A stretch of DNA of 64,000 bases from Paenibacillus dokdonensis (lineage in GTDB: Bacteria; Bacillota; Bacilli; Paenibacillales; Paenibacillaceae). The stretch is from contig NZ_STGQ01000002.1 in assembly GCF_004916975.1 (NCBI RefSeq), positions 248,001 through 312,000 of the forward strand, read 5' to 3'. Made by a program: the position numbers and the translations under genes. The notes below the pieces were generated by a model. It was not told the DNA's origin. It searched no databases and saw only the letters and a program-made list of their open reading frames with translations. The number at the start of each line of letters is the position of its first letter. Position 1 is the stretch's first letter. Below are positions 43,804 to 52,372 of the stretch, piece by piece.

Positions 43804-43916
43804 AAGGAAGATTATGATATATTTCATATCAGGTGGGTCCGTTTCAATAGGCTTTTTTATGGAGATGGATCTCAGGATTGAATAGAAACTCACGTGTGGT
43901 GAAGGAGGAAATACAA

Positions 43917-45308
43917 GTGGAATTCAGAATTGAAAAAGACACCATTGGTGAAATTAAAGTTCCTGCGGACAAGCTATGGGCAGCCCAAACGCAGCGGAGC
44001 TTTGAAAATTTCAAAATTGGCACAGAAAAAATGCCGCTGGAACTGATCCGCGAATTTGCGATCCTGAAAAAAAGTGCGGCTCTTGCCAATAAAGAGCTGG
44101 GCAAGCTCAACGCTGAGAAGGCCGATGCCATCGTGGCAGCAGCCGATGAGGTCATCGCAGGCAAGCTGAACGAGCACTTCCCGCTGGCTGTTTGGCAAAC
44201 CGGAAGCGGCACCCAGTCGAATATGAATGTGAATGAGGTTATCGCGAACCGCGCCAACCAAATGCTTCAGGAAAAAGGCAGCGAGCAGCGCATTCATCCA
44301 AACGATGACGTCAACAAATCGCAAAGCTCGAACGATACGTTCCCAACAGCGATGCATATCGCGGCACTCATTGCCGTTGAGGATCAAGTCCTCCCTGCCA
44401 TCGCCAAGCTGAAGGAAACGTTCCGCTCGAAGAGCGAAGAGTATATGGATATTATCAAAATCGGCAGAACGCATCTGCAGGATGCTACTCCACTTACGCT
44501 CGGCCAAGAAATCAGCGGCTGGCACCGCATGCTGGAGAAAAGCGAAAGCATGATCCGCACCAGCATCGAATCGCTGCGTGAGTTGGCGATCGGCGGAACA
44601 GCTGTCGGCACAGGCATCAATGCTCATCCGAAGTTCGGCGACATGACGGCTGCCAACATCAGCAAGCTGACCGGCAAAACCTTCACCTCCGCCTTGAACA
44701 AATTCCATGCGCTCACAAGCCATGACGAGCTCGTGTATGTTCACGGCGCGCTGAAAGCGCTTGCCGCTGATCTCATGAAAATCGCCAACGATGTGCGCTG
44801 GCTGGCCAGTGGTCCGCGCTGCGGCATCGGTGAGCTTGTGATCCCTGCCAACGAGCCGGGCAGCTCCATTATGCCGGGCAAAGTGAACCCTACACAAAGT
44901 GAAGCGATCACGATGGTCGTGTGCCAGGTTATGGGTAATGATGCTGCCATCGGCTTTGCTGCCAGCCAAGGCAACTTTGAGCTGAACGTGTTCAAGCCGG
45001 TGATCATTTTCAATTTCCTGCAATCCGCACGTCTGCTGGCGGATTCAATGGTATCCTTCAATGACCACTGCGCCGTAGGCATCGAGCCAAACCGTTCCGT
45101 GATTGAACGCAATCTGAACCAATCGCTGATGCTGGTAACGGCGCTCAATCCGCATATCGGCTATGAAAATGCCGCAGCGGTAGCCAAGATGGCTCACAAG
45201 GAAGGACTGACCTTGAAGGAAGCAGCTCTGAAGAGCAACCTGCTGACCGAAGAGCAGTTCGATGCTGTGGTGCGTCCGGAGCAAATGATCCATCCGAAGG
45301 AAGACTAA
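43917..45308 (+). CDS. fumC: Fumarate hydratase class II
   Basis: A 463-residue iron-independent fumarase (fumarate to L-malate in the TCA cycle). The superfamily signature [15 protein letters not shown] is at about 315-329; [17 protein letters not shown] and the [21 protein letters not shown] stretch are diagnostic for class II. GTG at 43917 is preferred because AAGGAGG lies 8 bases upstream and it gives the family N-terminus ([21 protein letters not shown]); a frame opening 13 codons earlier lacks a site. Monocistronic, closed by a strong terminator. The tandem hairpin repeats upstream may be part of its regulation. Confidence 0.96.
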   Translation: MEFRIEKDTIGEIKVPADKLWAAQTQRSFENFKIGTEKMPLELIREFAILKKSAALANKELGKLNAEKADAIVAAADEVIAGKLNEHFPLAVWQTGSGTQSNMNVNEVIANRANQMLQEKGSEQRIHPNDDVNKSQSSNDTFPTAMHIAALIAVEDQVLPAIAKLKETFRSKSEEYMDIIKIGRTHLQDATPLTLGQEISGWHRMLEKSESMIRTSIESLRELAIGGTAVGTGINAHPKFGDMTAANISKLTGKTFTSALNKFHALTSHDELVYVHGALKALAADLMKIANDVRWLASGPRCGIGELVIPANEPGSSIMPGKVNPTQSEAITMVVCQVMGNDAAIGFAASQGNFELNVFKPVIIFNFLQSARLLADSMVSFNDHCAVGIEPNRSVIERNLNQSLMLVTALNPHIGYENAAAVAKMAHKEGLTLKEAALKSNLLTEEQFDAVVRPEQMIHPKED

Positions 45309-45321
45309 ACTCTTTCATAAA

Positions 45322-45361
45322 TAAAAAAAAGCAGCCTATCCGCGGATGGGCTGCTTTTTTT
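45322..45361. terminator. Bidirectional terminator, fumC / MFS
   Basis: AAAAAAGCAGCCTATCC and GGATGGGCTGCTTTTTT pair (one G-T pair) around CGC, with A and T runs on either side. It serves the convergent genes ending at 45308 and 45392. Confidence 0.9.
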
Positions 45362-45391
45362 GTATCGGCTCGTTGGGAGGGCTTTTGTTGC

Positions 45392-46651
45392 TTAGAACTG
45401 CTCTTGAAGCGCCCCTTCGCATCCCATCTTGGGTGCTGCGGATACTCTTTGCTCTTGTGACAGCAGCTGTGACTTACGGGCGCTATAATATCTCGCAAAT
45501 CGGACTGAATACGCCAGCATGTAGAGTACCAGCAAGGAAGCCAGAATATTTAATACGATCAGCGACACATGCAGGTCGAAGAAATACGTCAGAATGCCAG
45601 TGCCCACAATGGGAACGATGAAACCGGAGTATCCGGCCAAATAGAAGCTTGTAATTACTTTCGGACGCTCCTCCGGATTGGGAAGCTCTCCGGCAAGCTG
45701 CAAACTGATCTGAAACGTCCAGCCGCTGCCGATTGCCTGAACAAGAACTCCGATCCAGAGCAGGATGATGCTTCCCGTTGAACCCGAGAATACGACCAGC
45801 CAAGCACCTATAGCCAGCAATACAATACCGATACGCAGGCGAGTGACCGGGTATTTAACCCATGGCAGCAGCTGCATGAGGGCTCCGCCTCCCAGAAGCA
45901 GCAGAATCAGCAACCCTGACACGGAAAGATTCGTAGTATGGATCACACTTTTTACAAAGGAAGGGATCAGTGAAAGTATGATTCCGTTCAGCGTAAACAA
46001 CGTAAAGATCGGAAGAGCACTGAAAGACCAGAAATGACGGCGGATATCTGTGGGAACACCGAGAGATATAGGTGCAGATGCAGTTTTTCCCATTCTTTTC
46101 TGTGCCTCGAAATCATGATCCTTTAACGTTTCAAGAGCAGCCCAGGCGCTAACCAGCAGTAGGGTCAAGAACCAGAACGGCATACGCAGCGGCATGATAT
46201 GCAAATATTGAATGACCAGTCCGGTCAGTGCCGGCCCGAGGCCAAAACCGACGGACACCGTGATTCCCGATAAGGTGATTGCTTTTTTCGCTTGATCTTT
46301 GGAACTCTGCTGCAGCAGGAAAGCTACCGCCGTTCCCGTAAAGGTGCCGTATGCGATGCCTTCGAGTATCCTCGCCGCATAGATCAACCACGCCTGCTGA
46401 CTCCCCATAAAGAGAATCGTAGCCGCGATCGAAATCCAGATACTGATGCGAAGAACCCTTTTTAATCCCCACCCGCCTCCTCTTGATCCCGCAATGAGCA
46501 GTGACGGCAGCAGAAAGAGGGCATAAACCGCAAATAAGATCGTGATCTGCAAGCTGCTTAATTGATAATGCTCCTGATAAAGCGGGAATAGCGGTGAGGT
46601 AAAGGTGGCTCCGACGGACATCATCAGAATGACCCATAACATTCGTTTCAT
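45392..46651 (-). CDS. MFS efflux transporter
   Basis: A 419-residue major facilitator with 12 predicted helices, similar in layout to sugar or drug efflux (SetB/Blt-like) proteins. N-terminal motif SVGATFTSPLFPLYQEHYQLSSLQ and the loop 2-3 region GSRGGGWGLKRVLR are visible. Start chosen at the fourth nearby ATG (46651) because GGAG is 9 bases upstream; earlier in-frame ATGs overlap that site. It follows the TetR gene at 46770 on the same strand, and two 18-base operators lie between them, so it is most likely the TetR target. The substrate is unknown. Confidence 0.88.
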   Translation of the reverse strand: MKRMLWVILMMSVGATFTSPLFPLYQEHYQLSSLQITILFAVYALFLLPSLLIAGSRGGGWGLKRVLRISIWISIAATILFMGSQQAWLIYAARILEGIAYGTFTGTAVAFLLQQSSKDQAKKAITLSGITVSVGFGLGPALTGLVIQYLHIMPLRMPFWFLTLLLVSAWAALETLKDHDFEAQKRMGKTASAPISLGVPTDIRRHFWSFSALPIFTLFTLNGIILSLIPSFVKSVIHTTNLSVSGLLILLLLGGGALMQLLPWVKYPVTRLRIGIVLLAIGAWLVVFSGSTGSIILLWIGVLVQAIGSGWTFQISLQLAGELPNPEERPKVITSFYLAGYSGFIVPIVGTGILTYFFDLHVSLIVLNILASLLVLYMLAYSVRFARYYSARKSQLLSQEQRVSAAPKMGCEGALQEQF

Positions 46652-46668
46652 TGACATCATCTCCATTT

Positions 46669-46686
46669 CTAGAATGGTCGTTCAAG
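46669..46686. promoter_or_regulatory. TetR operator copy 1 (at the MFS gene)
   Basis: CTAGAATGGTCGTTCAAG, an 18-base inverted repeat with one mismatch; read on the minus strand it is CTTGAACGACCATTCTAG. It lies immediately upstream of the MFS ribosome-binding site. Confidence 0.6.
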
Positions 46687-46735
46687 AATAAGGCAAAAAA
46701 ATAGAATCTCACCTTCTCATCAACTTCAAGCAATA

Positions 46736-46753
46736 CTTGAACATCCATTCAAG
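46736..46753. promoter_or_regulatory. TetR operator copy 2
   Basis: CTTGAACATCCATTCAAG, a perfect inverted repeat (arms CTTGAA/TTCAAG, 6-base centre), between the tetR-type gene and the MFS gene. Confidence 0.65.
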
Positions 46754-46769
46754 AATTATCAAAAAAAAA

Positions 46770-47357
46770 TTATAGTATGGCCGAAATTGCCACTTTACAG
46801 AAATCTTCAAGCACGCTGCGATCCGCCGCGGTCCGCGCCATCACATGCAGCCCCTGTTTGGTTCCAGCCAGAAATCGCGCCAGCTCGCGGGGACTGTGTT
46901 TGCTTTTCAGGCATCCTTTTTTCTGTACACGCATTAAGAAGCTAAAAAATAAAGCCTCCGTATTCGTCGCATGCGCCTCAATCCGGCTGGCCACATTCGG
47001 CACATAAGCCACGGGTCCAAGCGTCGTATTCGTCATTAAACAGCCGCGCCCGCGTGCGGCGTTGTTCATGGATACATCGATCACTTTGGAGAAATAGCGT
47101 TCCAGCTGTTCCTTGGGCGAATCGCTGTTTTCTTTTAAAATATAATTATAATTTTCATCAGCCCGTTCACTGAAACGGTCCAGGCAGGCCAAGAACAACT
47201 CATGTTTATCCCCAAACGTGTCGTAGAGACTGCCCCGGTGAATTCCCAGGTGATCACACAGATCCTGAATCGAGGTGCTTTCATAGCCCTTCTCCCAGAA
47301 TAGGTCCAGTGCCTGATCAACAGCCTTTTCCTGGTCAAACTCTTTATGTCTCCCCAT
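46770..47357 (-). CDS. TetR-family regulator
   Basis: A 195-residue repressor. N-terminal helix-turn-helix with the family motif DLFWEKGYESTSIQDLCDHLGIHRGSLYDTFGDKHELF (residues 17-54), followed by an all-helical ligand domain containing NNAARGRGCLMTNTTLGPVA, typical of the TetR subgroup with the TetR_C_ (AcrR/YxaF-like) domain. It is the first gene of a tetR-MFS pair. Copies of an 18-base CTTGAA-N6-TTCAAG type operator occur upstream of itself and of the MFS gene, implying autoregulation and joint control. Confidence 0.92.
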   Translation of the reverse strand: MGRHKEFDQEKAVDQALDLFWEKGYESTSIQDLCDHLGIHRGSLYDTFGDKHELFLACLDRFSERADENYNYILKENSDSPKEQLERYFSKVIDVSMNNAARGRGCLMTNTTLGPVAYVPNVASRIEAHATNTEALFFSFLMRVQKKGCLKSKHSPRELARFLAGTKQGLHVMARTAADRSVLEDFCKVAISAIL

Positions 47358-47393
47358 GGATAGTCCCCCTTTCGTGTAATTAATATAATTTTT

Positions 47394-47411
47394 CTTGAAC
47401 GATAAGTCAAG
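47394..47411. promoter_or_regulatory. TetR operator copy 3 (upstream of the tetR-type gene)
   Basis: CTTGAACGATAAGTCAAG, an inverted repeat with 5-base arms, 37 bases before the start of the regulator gene. A further half-site CTTGAACGATTA begins at 47423. Confidence 0.6.
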
Positions 47412-47476
47412 TATTAGACGACCTTGAACGATTACAATGGGCTCATCCCTGCATAGAGCTTGACCTCAACCATAAC

Positions 47477-47516
47477 AGGGGTGCCTCTCGGTCTGCAGAC
47501 CTTTGAAGACACCCCT
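47477..47516. other. Stem-loop with inner palindrome downstream of the 52-residue ORF
   Basis: AGGGGTG (47477-47483) pairs with CACCCCT (47510-47516), and GGTCTGCAGACC (47490-47501) forms an inner perfect palindrome. No T run follows on either strand, so it is at best a weak terminator for the minus-strand small ORF. Confidence 0.45.
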
Positions 47517-47535
47517 CATCATCATGTATTAAACA

Positions 47536-47694
47536 TTACTCTTTATTCTCTGATTGCTGCTGGCCAAACGCTTCCTTCGCGTCTTCTTCCATTTCTTTCG
47601 CAAACTCTTCTCTTTGCTCGTCAGGTACCGGCATTTTGTTCAGCTTCGTGGTTTGTACCTCATACTTGCTTGGCTCCTGGGAATTGTTGCTCAT
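47536..47694 (-). CDS. Small acidic protein, 52 residues, unknown function
   Basis: A short ORF starting ATG at 47694 and ending TAA at 47536. An excellent AAAGGAGGTG site lies 9 bases upstream. The protein begins MSNNSQEPSKYEVQTTKLNK, then MPVPDEQREEFAKEMEEDAK, and ends EAFGQQQSENKE; it is very hydrophilic, Glu/Lys/Gln-rich, without Cys or a membrane segment, and probably helical between residues 24 and 45. The consensus ribosome-binding site and uniform hydrophilic composition argue for a real gene. I do not recognise a family. It lies between the tetR gene and cydC, on the same strand as both. Confidence 0.68.
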   Translation of the reverse strand: MSNNSQEPSKYEVQTTKLNKMPVPDEQREEFAKEMEEDAKEAFGQQQSENKE

Positions 47695-47815
47695 CTTACT
47701 CGCACCTCCTTTAAGTTACCAACTTGCCCATATGTAGGATGCGGCGACGAGTCTCTTTTTATGCACTCAACGGGATGAACGATATCCTTCCACGCATCCC
47801 CAATATAAATAGAGC

Positions 47816-47837
47816 CATACCGCTTCCTGGCGGCATG
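47816..47837 (-). terminator. Weak hairpin after cydC
   Basis: CATACCGC and GCGGCATG pair (one G-T pair) around TTCCTG, 17 bases downstream of the cydC stop; on the minus strand a short T-rich stretch (CTCTATTTATATT) follows. Probably the end of the cyd operon. Confidence 0.45.
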
Positions 47838-47853
47838 ACTCCAATATATCCTT

Positions 47854-49620
47854 TCACTTCACCATAAACGCCTCCGGACGATCCAGCCGGTACAGATTGC
47901 GGTACCGCTCGGATGTTGCCATCAGTTCCGCATGGGAACCTCTCATCTCTATGTGTCCGTTCTCCATGAAAATGATCTCATCCATATGCTCGGCACCCAC
48001 CAAATGATGCGTTACCCAGACCAATGACTTGCCCTTCATCGTATCCAGGATCGTTGCGAGCAGATCATTTTCGGTGCGTGGGTCCAGTCCAACGGTCGGC
48101 TCGTCAAGGATGACAACCGGATTGTTCTGGAGAAGAACCCTCGCCAGCGCGATCCGCTGGCGCTCACCACCTGAGAAGCGCTGCCCCGTCTCATGCATCG
48201 GCGTTTTGTAGCCGAGAGGCAGGGATTCGATTAGCTGGTCCAGCTTAACCTGACCGGCTGCGCGCCGGATATCCTCGTCCTCGGCATCGCGGTCGCCTAG
48301 GCGGATATTGTTCGCCACGGTCGTGTCGAACAGATGCGGGCTTTGATTCAATACGGAGACTACCTGCGGCATTTGGTCGCCAATCGCAAACGCATCCATG
48401 TCATTTAATCTGACGGTTCCTGATGAAGGTGCCAGAGCGCCCTCGATCATCTTGAGCAGCGTCGATTTGCCCGCCCCGCTGCGGCCGATAATGGCAATCC
48501 GCTTGCCTTGCGGCAGATCAAGCGATACATCCTGCAGCGACCAGGGTGAAGCTTCATCATAGCGGAAGCTGACGTTTTGCACCGTTAGATGGACATCGGA
48601 TGCTGCCATCTGGCGAACTTCCTCTGCGGAAATGCGTGAAACGTTCTCTTCCGTCCCATCCGCGCCGGCTGTCCGGCCGATGTCACGGAGCCGCTGCAGT
48701 GAGCTCTGGTAGCTTGGTATTTTTTCAATCGCTTCAGATACCGGCATAAATGCATCCATAATCGGGAACATCACCAGCACAAAAGCCGCAATCAGCGTTG
48801 CCGGGATATGCCCGCCGGCATATTCGCGCGCTGCCCATACCACCATTGAAATGACGCTGAGGCCAATCACAACCTGCCCGATCAGCTGCCGCCAGCGTGC
48901 CCAGCTCTTGAGCTGGCTGTTCACCCGTGCCGCCTCACGCTCATCCGCTTCATAGGCAACGAGAAAATGCGATTGTCTGCCGCTGATGACCCAGTCGCTC
49001 ATGCCAAGCACGGCGTCGGTCAACTTGCTGTACAAGCCGCTGCGCTGCTGCTTCGAAAGACGGCTTTTCGCCTTGGTAATAAGCAGTGATACCCAAGGCA
49101 GAACCGCTACGAGAATAAAGATATACAGCGCCATGAAAAGCGCAAACTTGATATCAAACCATCCCAAAGCCGCAATGGAGGCAATGTACATCACAAGCGC
49201 CACGACACCCGGAAATACGGTTCTGAGGTAAACATCCTGCAGGTATTGAATATCGTCAGATAGGACGCCGAGCACATCCCCCGTACGAAACCGGGAGGAT
49301 ATGAACAACGCCTGCGGCTCCAGAATCCGGTATAGTCTTGTACGCATCAGCGACACAATCCGCAGCACCGCATCATGGCTGACCAGCCGCTCCACATAGT
49401 GGACCGCCGCACGCCCAATCCCGAAGGTGCGGACCAGAACGATCGGCACATATACCATCAGGATATTTTCCGGGCGGAGCGCCGCTTTGGAAATCAGGAA
49501 GCCCGAGGTGAACATGAGCATCGATGCAGTCAGGAGTGTAAGGCAGCCCAGCACAATAATGATCAGAAATCGCCCCCGGTACGTTCGTACATAGGGCCGC
49601 AGCCAGCTCTCTTCTCTCAC
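47854..49620 (-). CDS. cydC: CydC, thiol reductant ABC exporter subunit
   Basis: A 588-residue half-transporter that, with CydD, exports cysteine/glutathione-type thiols needed for cytochrome bd assembly. Six helices then an ATPase with Walker A GRSGAGKSTLL, signature FSGGERQRIALARVLL and Walker B PVVILDEPTVGLD with catalytic Glu. CydC features include the N-terminal FTSGFLISKAALRPENILM stretch. It overlaps cydD by 4 bases (ATGA), is last in cydABDC, and is followed by a weak hairpin. Naming of the two subunits differs between E. coli and B. subtilis; I follow the E. coli scheme. Confidence 0.93.
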   Translation of the reverse strand: MREESWLRPYVRTYRGRFLIIIVLGCLTLLTASMLMFTSGFLISKAALRPENILMVYVPIVLVRTFGIGRAAVHYVERLVSHDAVLRIVSLMRTRLYRILEPQALFISSRFRTGDVLGVLSDDIQYLQDVYLRTVFPGVVALVMYIASIAALGWFDIKFALFMALYIFILVAVLPWVSLLITKAKSRLSKQQRSGLYSKLTDAVLGMSDWVISGRQSHFLVAYEADEREAARVNSQLKSWARWRQLIGQVVIGLSVISMVVWAAREYAGGHIPATLIAAFVLVMFPIMDAFMPVSEAIEKIPSYQSSLQRLRDIGRTAGADGTEENVSRISAEEVRQMAASDVHLTVQNVSFRYDEASPWSLQDVSLDLPQGKRIAIIGRSGAGKSTLLKMIEGALAPSSGTVRLNDMDAFAIGDQMPQVVSVLNQSPHLFDTTVANNIRLGDRDAEDEDIRRAAGQVKLDQLIESLPLGYKTPMHETGQRFSGGERQRIALARVLLQNNPVVILDEPTVGLDPRTENDLLATILDTMKGKSLVWVTHHLVGAEHMDEIIFMENGHIEMRGSHAELMATSERYRNLYRLDRPEAFMVK

Positions 49621-51356
49621 TCTACTCCCCCCAGTTGCGATTGTATCAGCTCATAGTAGACTCCCCTGCGGGCAATCAGTTCTTCATGGGTACCGGTTTC
49701 AGCTACTCTTCCGTGATCCAGTACGATAATCCGGTCCATATCCGGCATCCAGTGCAAACGATGTGTCGCAAGGAATACCAGCTTATTCTCGAAAAGAGAC
49801 AACATCGTCTGCTTCAGTTCATATTCCGTCTCTATATCCAAATGTGCTGTCGGCTCATCCAGCAAAATGACGGGCCGGTCGCTAAGAAAAGCCCGGGCCA
49901 ATGCTACACGCTGCTCCTGTCCGCCGCTCAGCTGGCGGCCGCCATTCCCGATGAGTTCCTCCGCACCATGCGGCAGGCTGTGTACCAGCTCCGATAATCC
50001 CGCGGCTGCCACCGCCTGTTCCACATCCGAGACATTCGCATCCGGCGAATAGAAGCAGATATTGTCCGCCAGCGTGCTGCTGAAAATATAGGGATGCTGC
50101 GGGATATACGTCGTCAGCTTTCTCCAGGCATCCGTCGTAAGCGAACCCCGGCGCTGATCATTCAGAACCATGTTTCCTGCCGACGGCTTCAGGAATCCGC
50201 CCAGTACATCAATCAGTGTGGATTTACCGGCGCCGCTGGCACCAATAATCCCGATCTTCCCCAGCCCTTGCACATCCAGCGAAACCTCCTGCAGCGAATG
50301 CGGGCCTTCCTGCTGATGCTGCACACCAACACCTGACAGGATCAGACGGCTGCTTATCGTCCAGTCCAGTTCTCTCTCTTCCTGACCCGTACTTTGAACA
50401 TCCGGTTCTTGTGTTAGCGGCTCATCGATGATAAGCTGCATCGCTGCTCCGGCTTCCTTGCCATCGAGTGTTGCATGAAAGTCCGCGCCGACCATACGTA
50501 CCGGCAGGAAATATTCCGGCGCAAGAATCAGTACCGTCAGTCCGGTCACCAGTGCCAGTTCACCGTTAACCAGCCGCAGGCCGAGGCCAACGGCGACAAC
50601 AGCCACTGATAGCATAGTGAAAAAGTCCAGTGCGAATGAGGACAGAAAGGCCACGCGCAATGTGCGCATGGTTGCCGATCTGTAGCGGTCGCTCACCCGG
50701 GCGATGGTATCGCTGTGCGAGCGGCTTTGCCCCAGCAGCTTCAGGGTTTCCAAACCGCGCAGCGAATCCACAAAATGGTTCGAAAGCGTGCGGTACGTAT
50801 CCAGCTGCTTTTCTGTATGTTTTCGGGCAGCAAGCCCGATCAGAATCATAAATACAATCAGAATGGGCATCGACAGAATCAAAATGATCCCGGATGTGAT
50901 GTCCTGCATGAAAATATACACCAGGATGATCCAGGGAATGATCGACATCCCGGCCATCCGCGGCACGATCAGCTCCAGGTAGTTCCGGAACTTCGCAGCA
51001 CCCTCCAGCACAAGAGTAACCAGGTTACCTGTGCCTTCCTGCTTCGCGAACCGGGGTCCGAGCTGGAACAGCTTCTCCATAACCTGCTTCCGCAGACTGG
51101 CACCTGTCCGCTCAGCGAACGCATAGCTGATTTTTTGCTGAAAAAAACCGATGATGTGCCGGACCAGAAATGCACCGAGAAACATCATCATTTTATTGTA
51201 TTGCGTGTGAAGAGGTTCACCGGCAAAGAGGGCGGAGAGGACCTCCGCCAGCCATCTTGCCAGTAGTATGATGGATACGCTTTGTACCAGCGTGAGCAGC
51301 AGAACAGCGGCAAGTGTTGGCTTTATCCCTTTGAAGCCCAGTAAATTACGATCCAT
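49617..51356 (-). CDS. cydD: CydD, thiol reductant ABC exporter subunit
   Basis: A 579-residue half-transporter and CydC partner. N-terminus MDRNLLGFKGIKPTLAAVLL is short before the first helix; RPxFAKQEGTGNLV-like segment GPRFAKQEGTGNLVTLVLEG is characteristic for CydD. ATPase motifs: GASGAGKSTLID, LSGGQEQRVALARAFL, VILLDEPTAHLD. The ATG at 51356 overlaps the cydB stop (TAATG), so expression is coupled through the operon. Confidence 0.93.
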   Translation of the reverse strand: MDRNLLGFKGIKPTLAAVLLLTLVQSVSIILLARWLAEVLSALFAGEPLHTQYNKMMMFLGAFLVRHIIGFFQQKISYAFAERTGASLRKQVMEKLFQLGPRFAKQEGTGNLVTLVLEGAAKFRNYLELIVPRMAGMSIIPWIILVYIFMQDITSGIILILSMPILIVFMILIGLAARKHTEKQLDTYRTLSNHFVDSLRGLETLKLLGQSRSHSDTIARVSDRYRSATMRTLRVAFLSSFALDFFTMLSVAVVAVGLGLRLVNGELALVTGLTVLILAPEYFLPVRMVGADFHATLDGKEAGAAMQLIIDEPLTQEPDVQSTGQEERELDWTISSRLILSGVGVQHQQEGPHSLQEVSLDVQGLGKIGIIGASGAGKSTLIDVLGGFLKPSAGNMVLNDQRRGSLTTDAWRKLTTYIPQHPYIFSSTLADNICFYSPDANVSDVEQAVAAAGLSELVHSLPHGAEELIGNGGRQLSGGQEQRVALARAFLSDRPVILLDEPTAHLDIETEYELKQTMLSLFENKLVFLATHRLHWMPDMDRIIVLDHGRVAETGTHEELIARRGVYYELIQSQLGGVE

Positions 51357-52372
51357 TAATACTCCAGATGCTTCTCGTGAACCCGTTTATGAAAGACGAA
51401 GTAGCTCCAGATCTGATAACCAAGCACGAAAGGCAGCAGGGATAAAGCCACAATGGTCATCACCTTAAGCGAGTAATGTCCGGAAGCCGCGTTGGTTAAA
51501 GTCAGGTTGAAGGCCGCATCAATCGAGCTGACCATGACATTTGGGAAGAGCCCGATGAAGAAGAAAGCAATCGTCAGCGCTATGACCGCGCCGGTCATAC
51601 CAAATGCCCAGCCGTCTTTTTTCTTGCCGGAAAACAGAGCAGCCAGCGCAAATGCTATGATTATTACCGCAATGACAGCCATCAAAATGCCGCCACGAAC
51701 CTCAAAAATTCCGGTATTAAAATACGTCAGGGTCAAGAAAGCAACCACCATCACGGCAAGTGGGACCATCAGATTACGTGCCATTTTACGTGCGCGGTCC
51801 TGAAGTTCACCGTTCACACGCAGCGTCGCAAACAGAAGTCCATGCACGAGGCAGAGCAGCACCATTGTCAGGCCGCCAACCACGGAATACACATTCACGA
51901 TATCGCCGAAGAACGAAGCTCTCATCTCCATGGCCTGATCAATGGGAAGCCCTTGGATCAAGTCTGTGAACACCACGCCCAGCAAAAGCGGCGGCAGCAG
52001 ACTGCCGGTAAAGATGATGACGTCCCATGTTTTTTTCCAGGATTGCTTCTCCACCTTGCCCCGGTATTCGAATGCAACTCCGCGCCCGATCAGTGCCAGC
52101 AGCAGCAGCACTAGCGGAGTATAGAATCCGCTGAACAGCGTGGCGTACCAGTTCGGAAATGCGGCGAACATCGCGCCCCCCGCAGTCAGGAGCCATACCT
52201 CGTTGCCATCCCAGAAGGGTCCGATCGAGTTGATGAGCAGCCGGCGCTCCCCATCTGTCTTTGCCAAGATGCCTGTAGACATTCCTACGCCAAAGTCGAA
52301 GCCTTCCAGAAAGAAAAAGCCGGTGAATAATACCGCGACAAGCACAAACCAGAGTTCATTAAGAGATAGCAT
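51356..52372 (-). CDS. cydB: Cytochrome bd ubiquinol/menaquinol oxidase subunit II
   Basis: A 338-residue integral membrane subunit with about eight or nine helices. LNELWFVLVAVLFTGFFFLEGFDFGVG at the N-terminus and PFWDGNEVWLLTAGGAMFAAFPNWYATLFSG are classic CydB signatures. Start fixed at 52372 because AAGGAGGG lies 9 bases upstream and it yields MLSLNELWF; a frame opening 14 codons earlier is inside cydA without a site. It overlaps the end of cydA by 14 bases. Confidence 0.95.
   Translation of the reverse strand: MLSLNELWFVLVAVLFTGFFFLEGFDFGVGMSTGILAKTDGERRLLINSIGPFWDGNEVWLLTAGGAMFAAFPNWYATLFSGFYTPLVLLLLALIGRGVAFEYRGKVEKQSWKKTWDVIIFTGSLLPPLLLGVVFTDLIQGLPIDQAMEMRASFFGDIVNVYSVVGGLTMVLLCLVHGLLFATLRVNGELQDRARKMARNLMVPLAVMVVAFLTLTYFNTGIFEVRGGILMAVIAVIIIAFALAALFSGKKKDGWAFGMTGAVIALTIAFFFIGLFPNVMVSSIDAAFNLTLTNAASGHYSLKVMTIVALSLLPFVLGYQIWSYFVFHKRVHEKHLEY

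Noticed and set aside
43974-45023. Long open frame (349 codons) on the minus strand opposite fumC
   Set aside because: Opposite-strand shadow of a certain gene with Cys/His-rich, motif-free translation.
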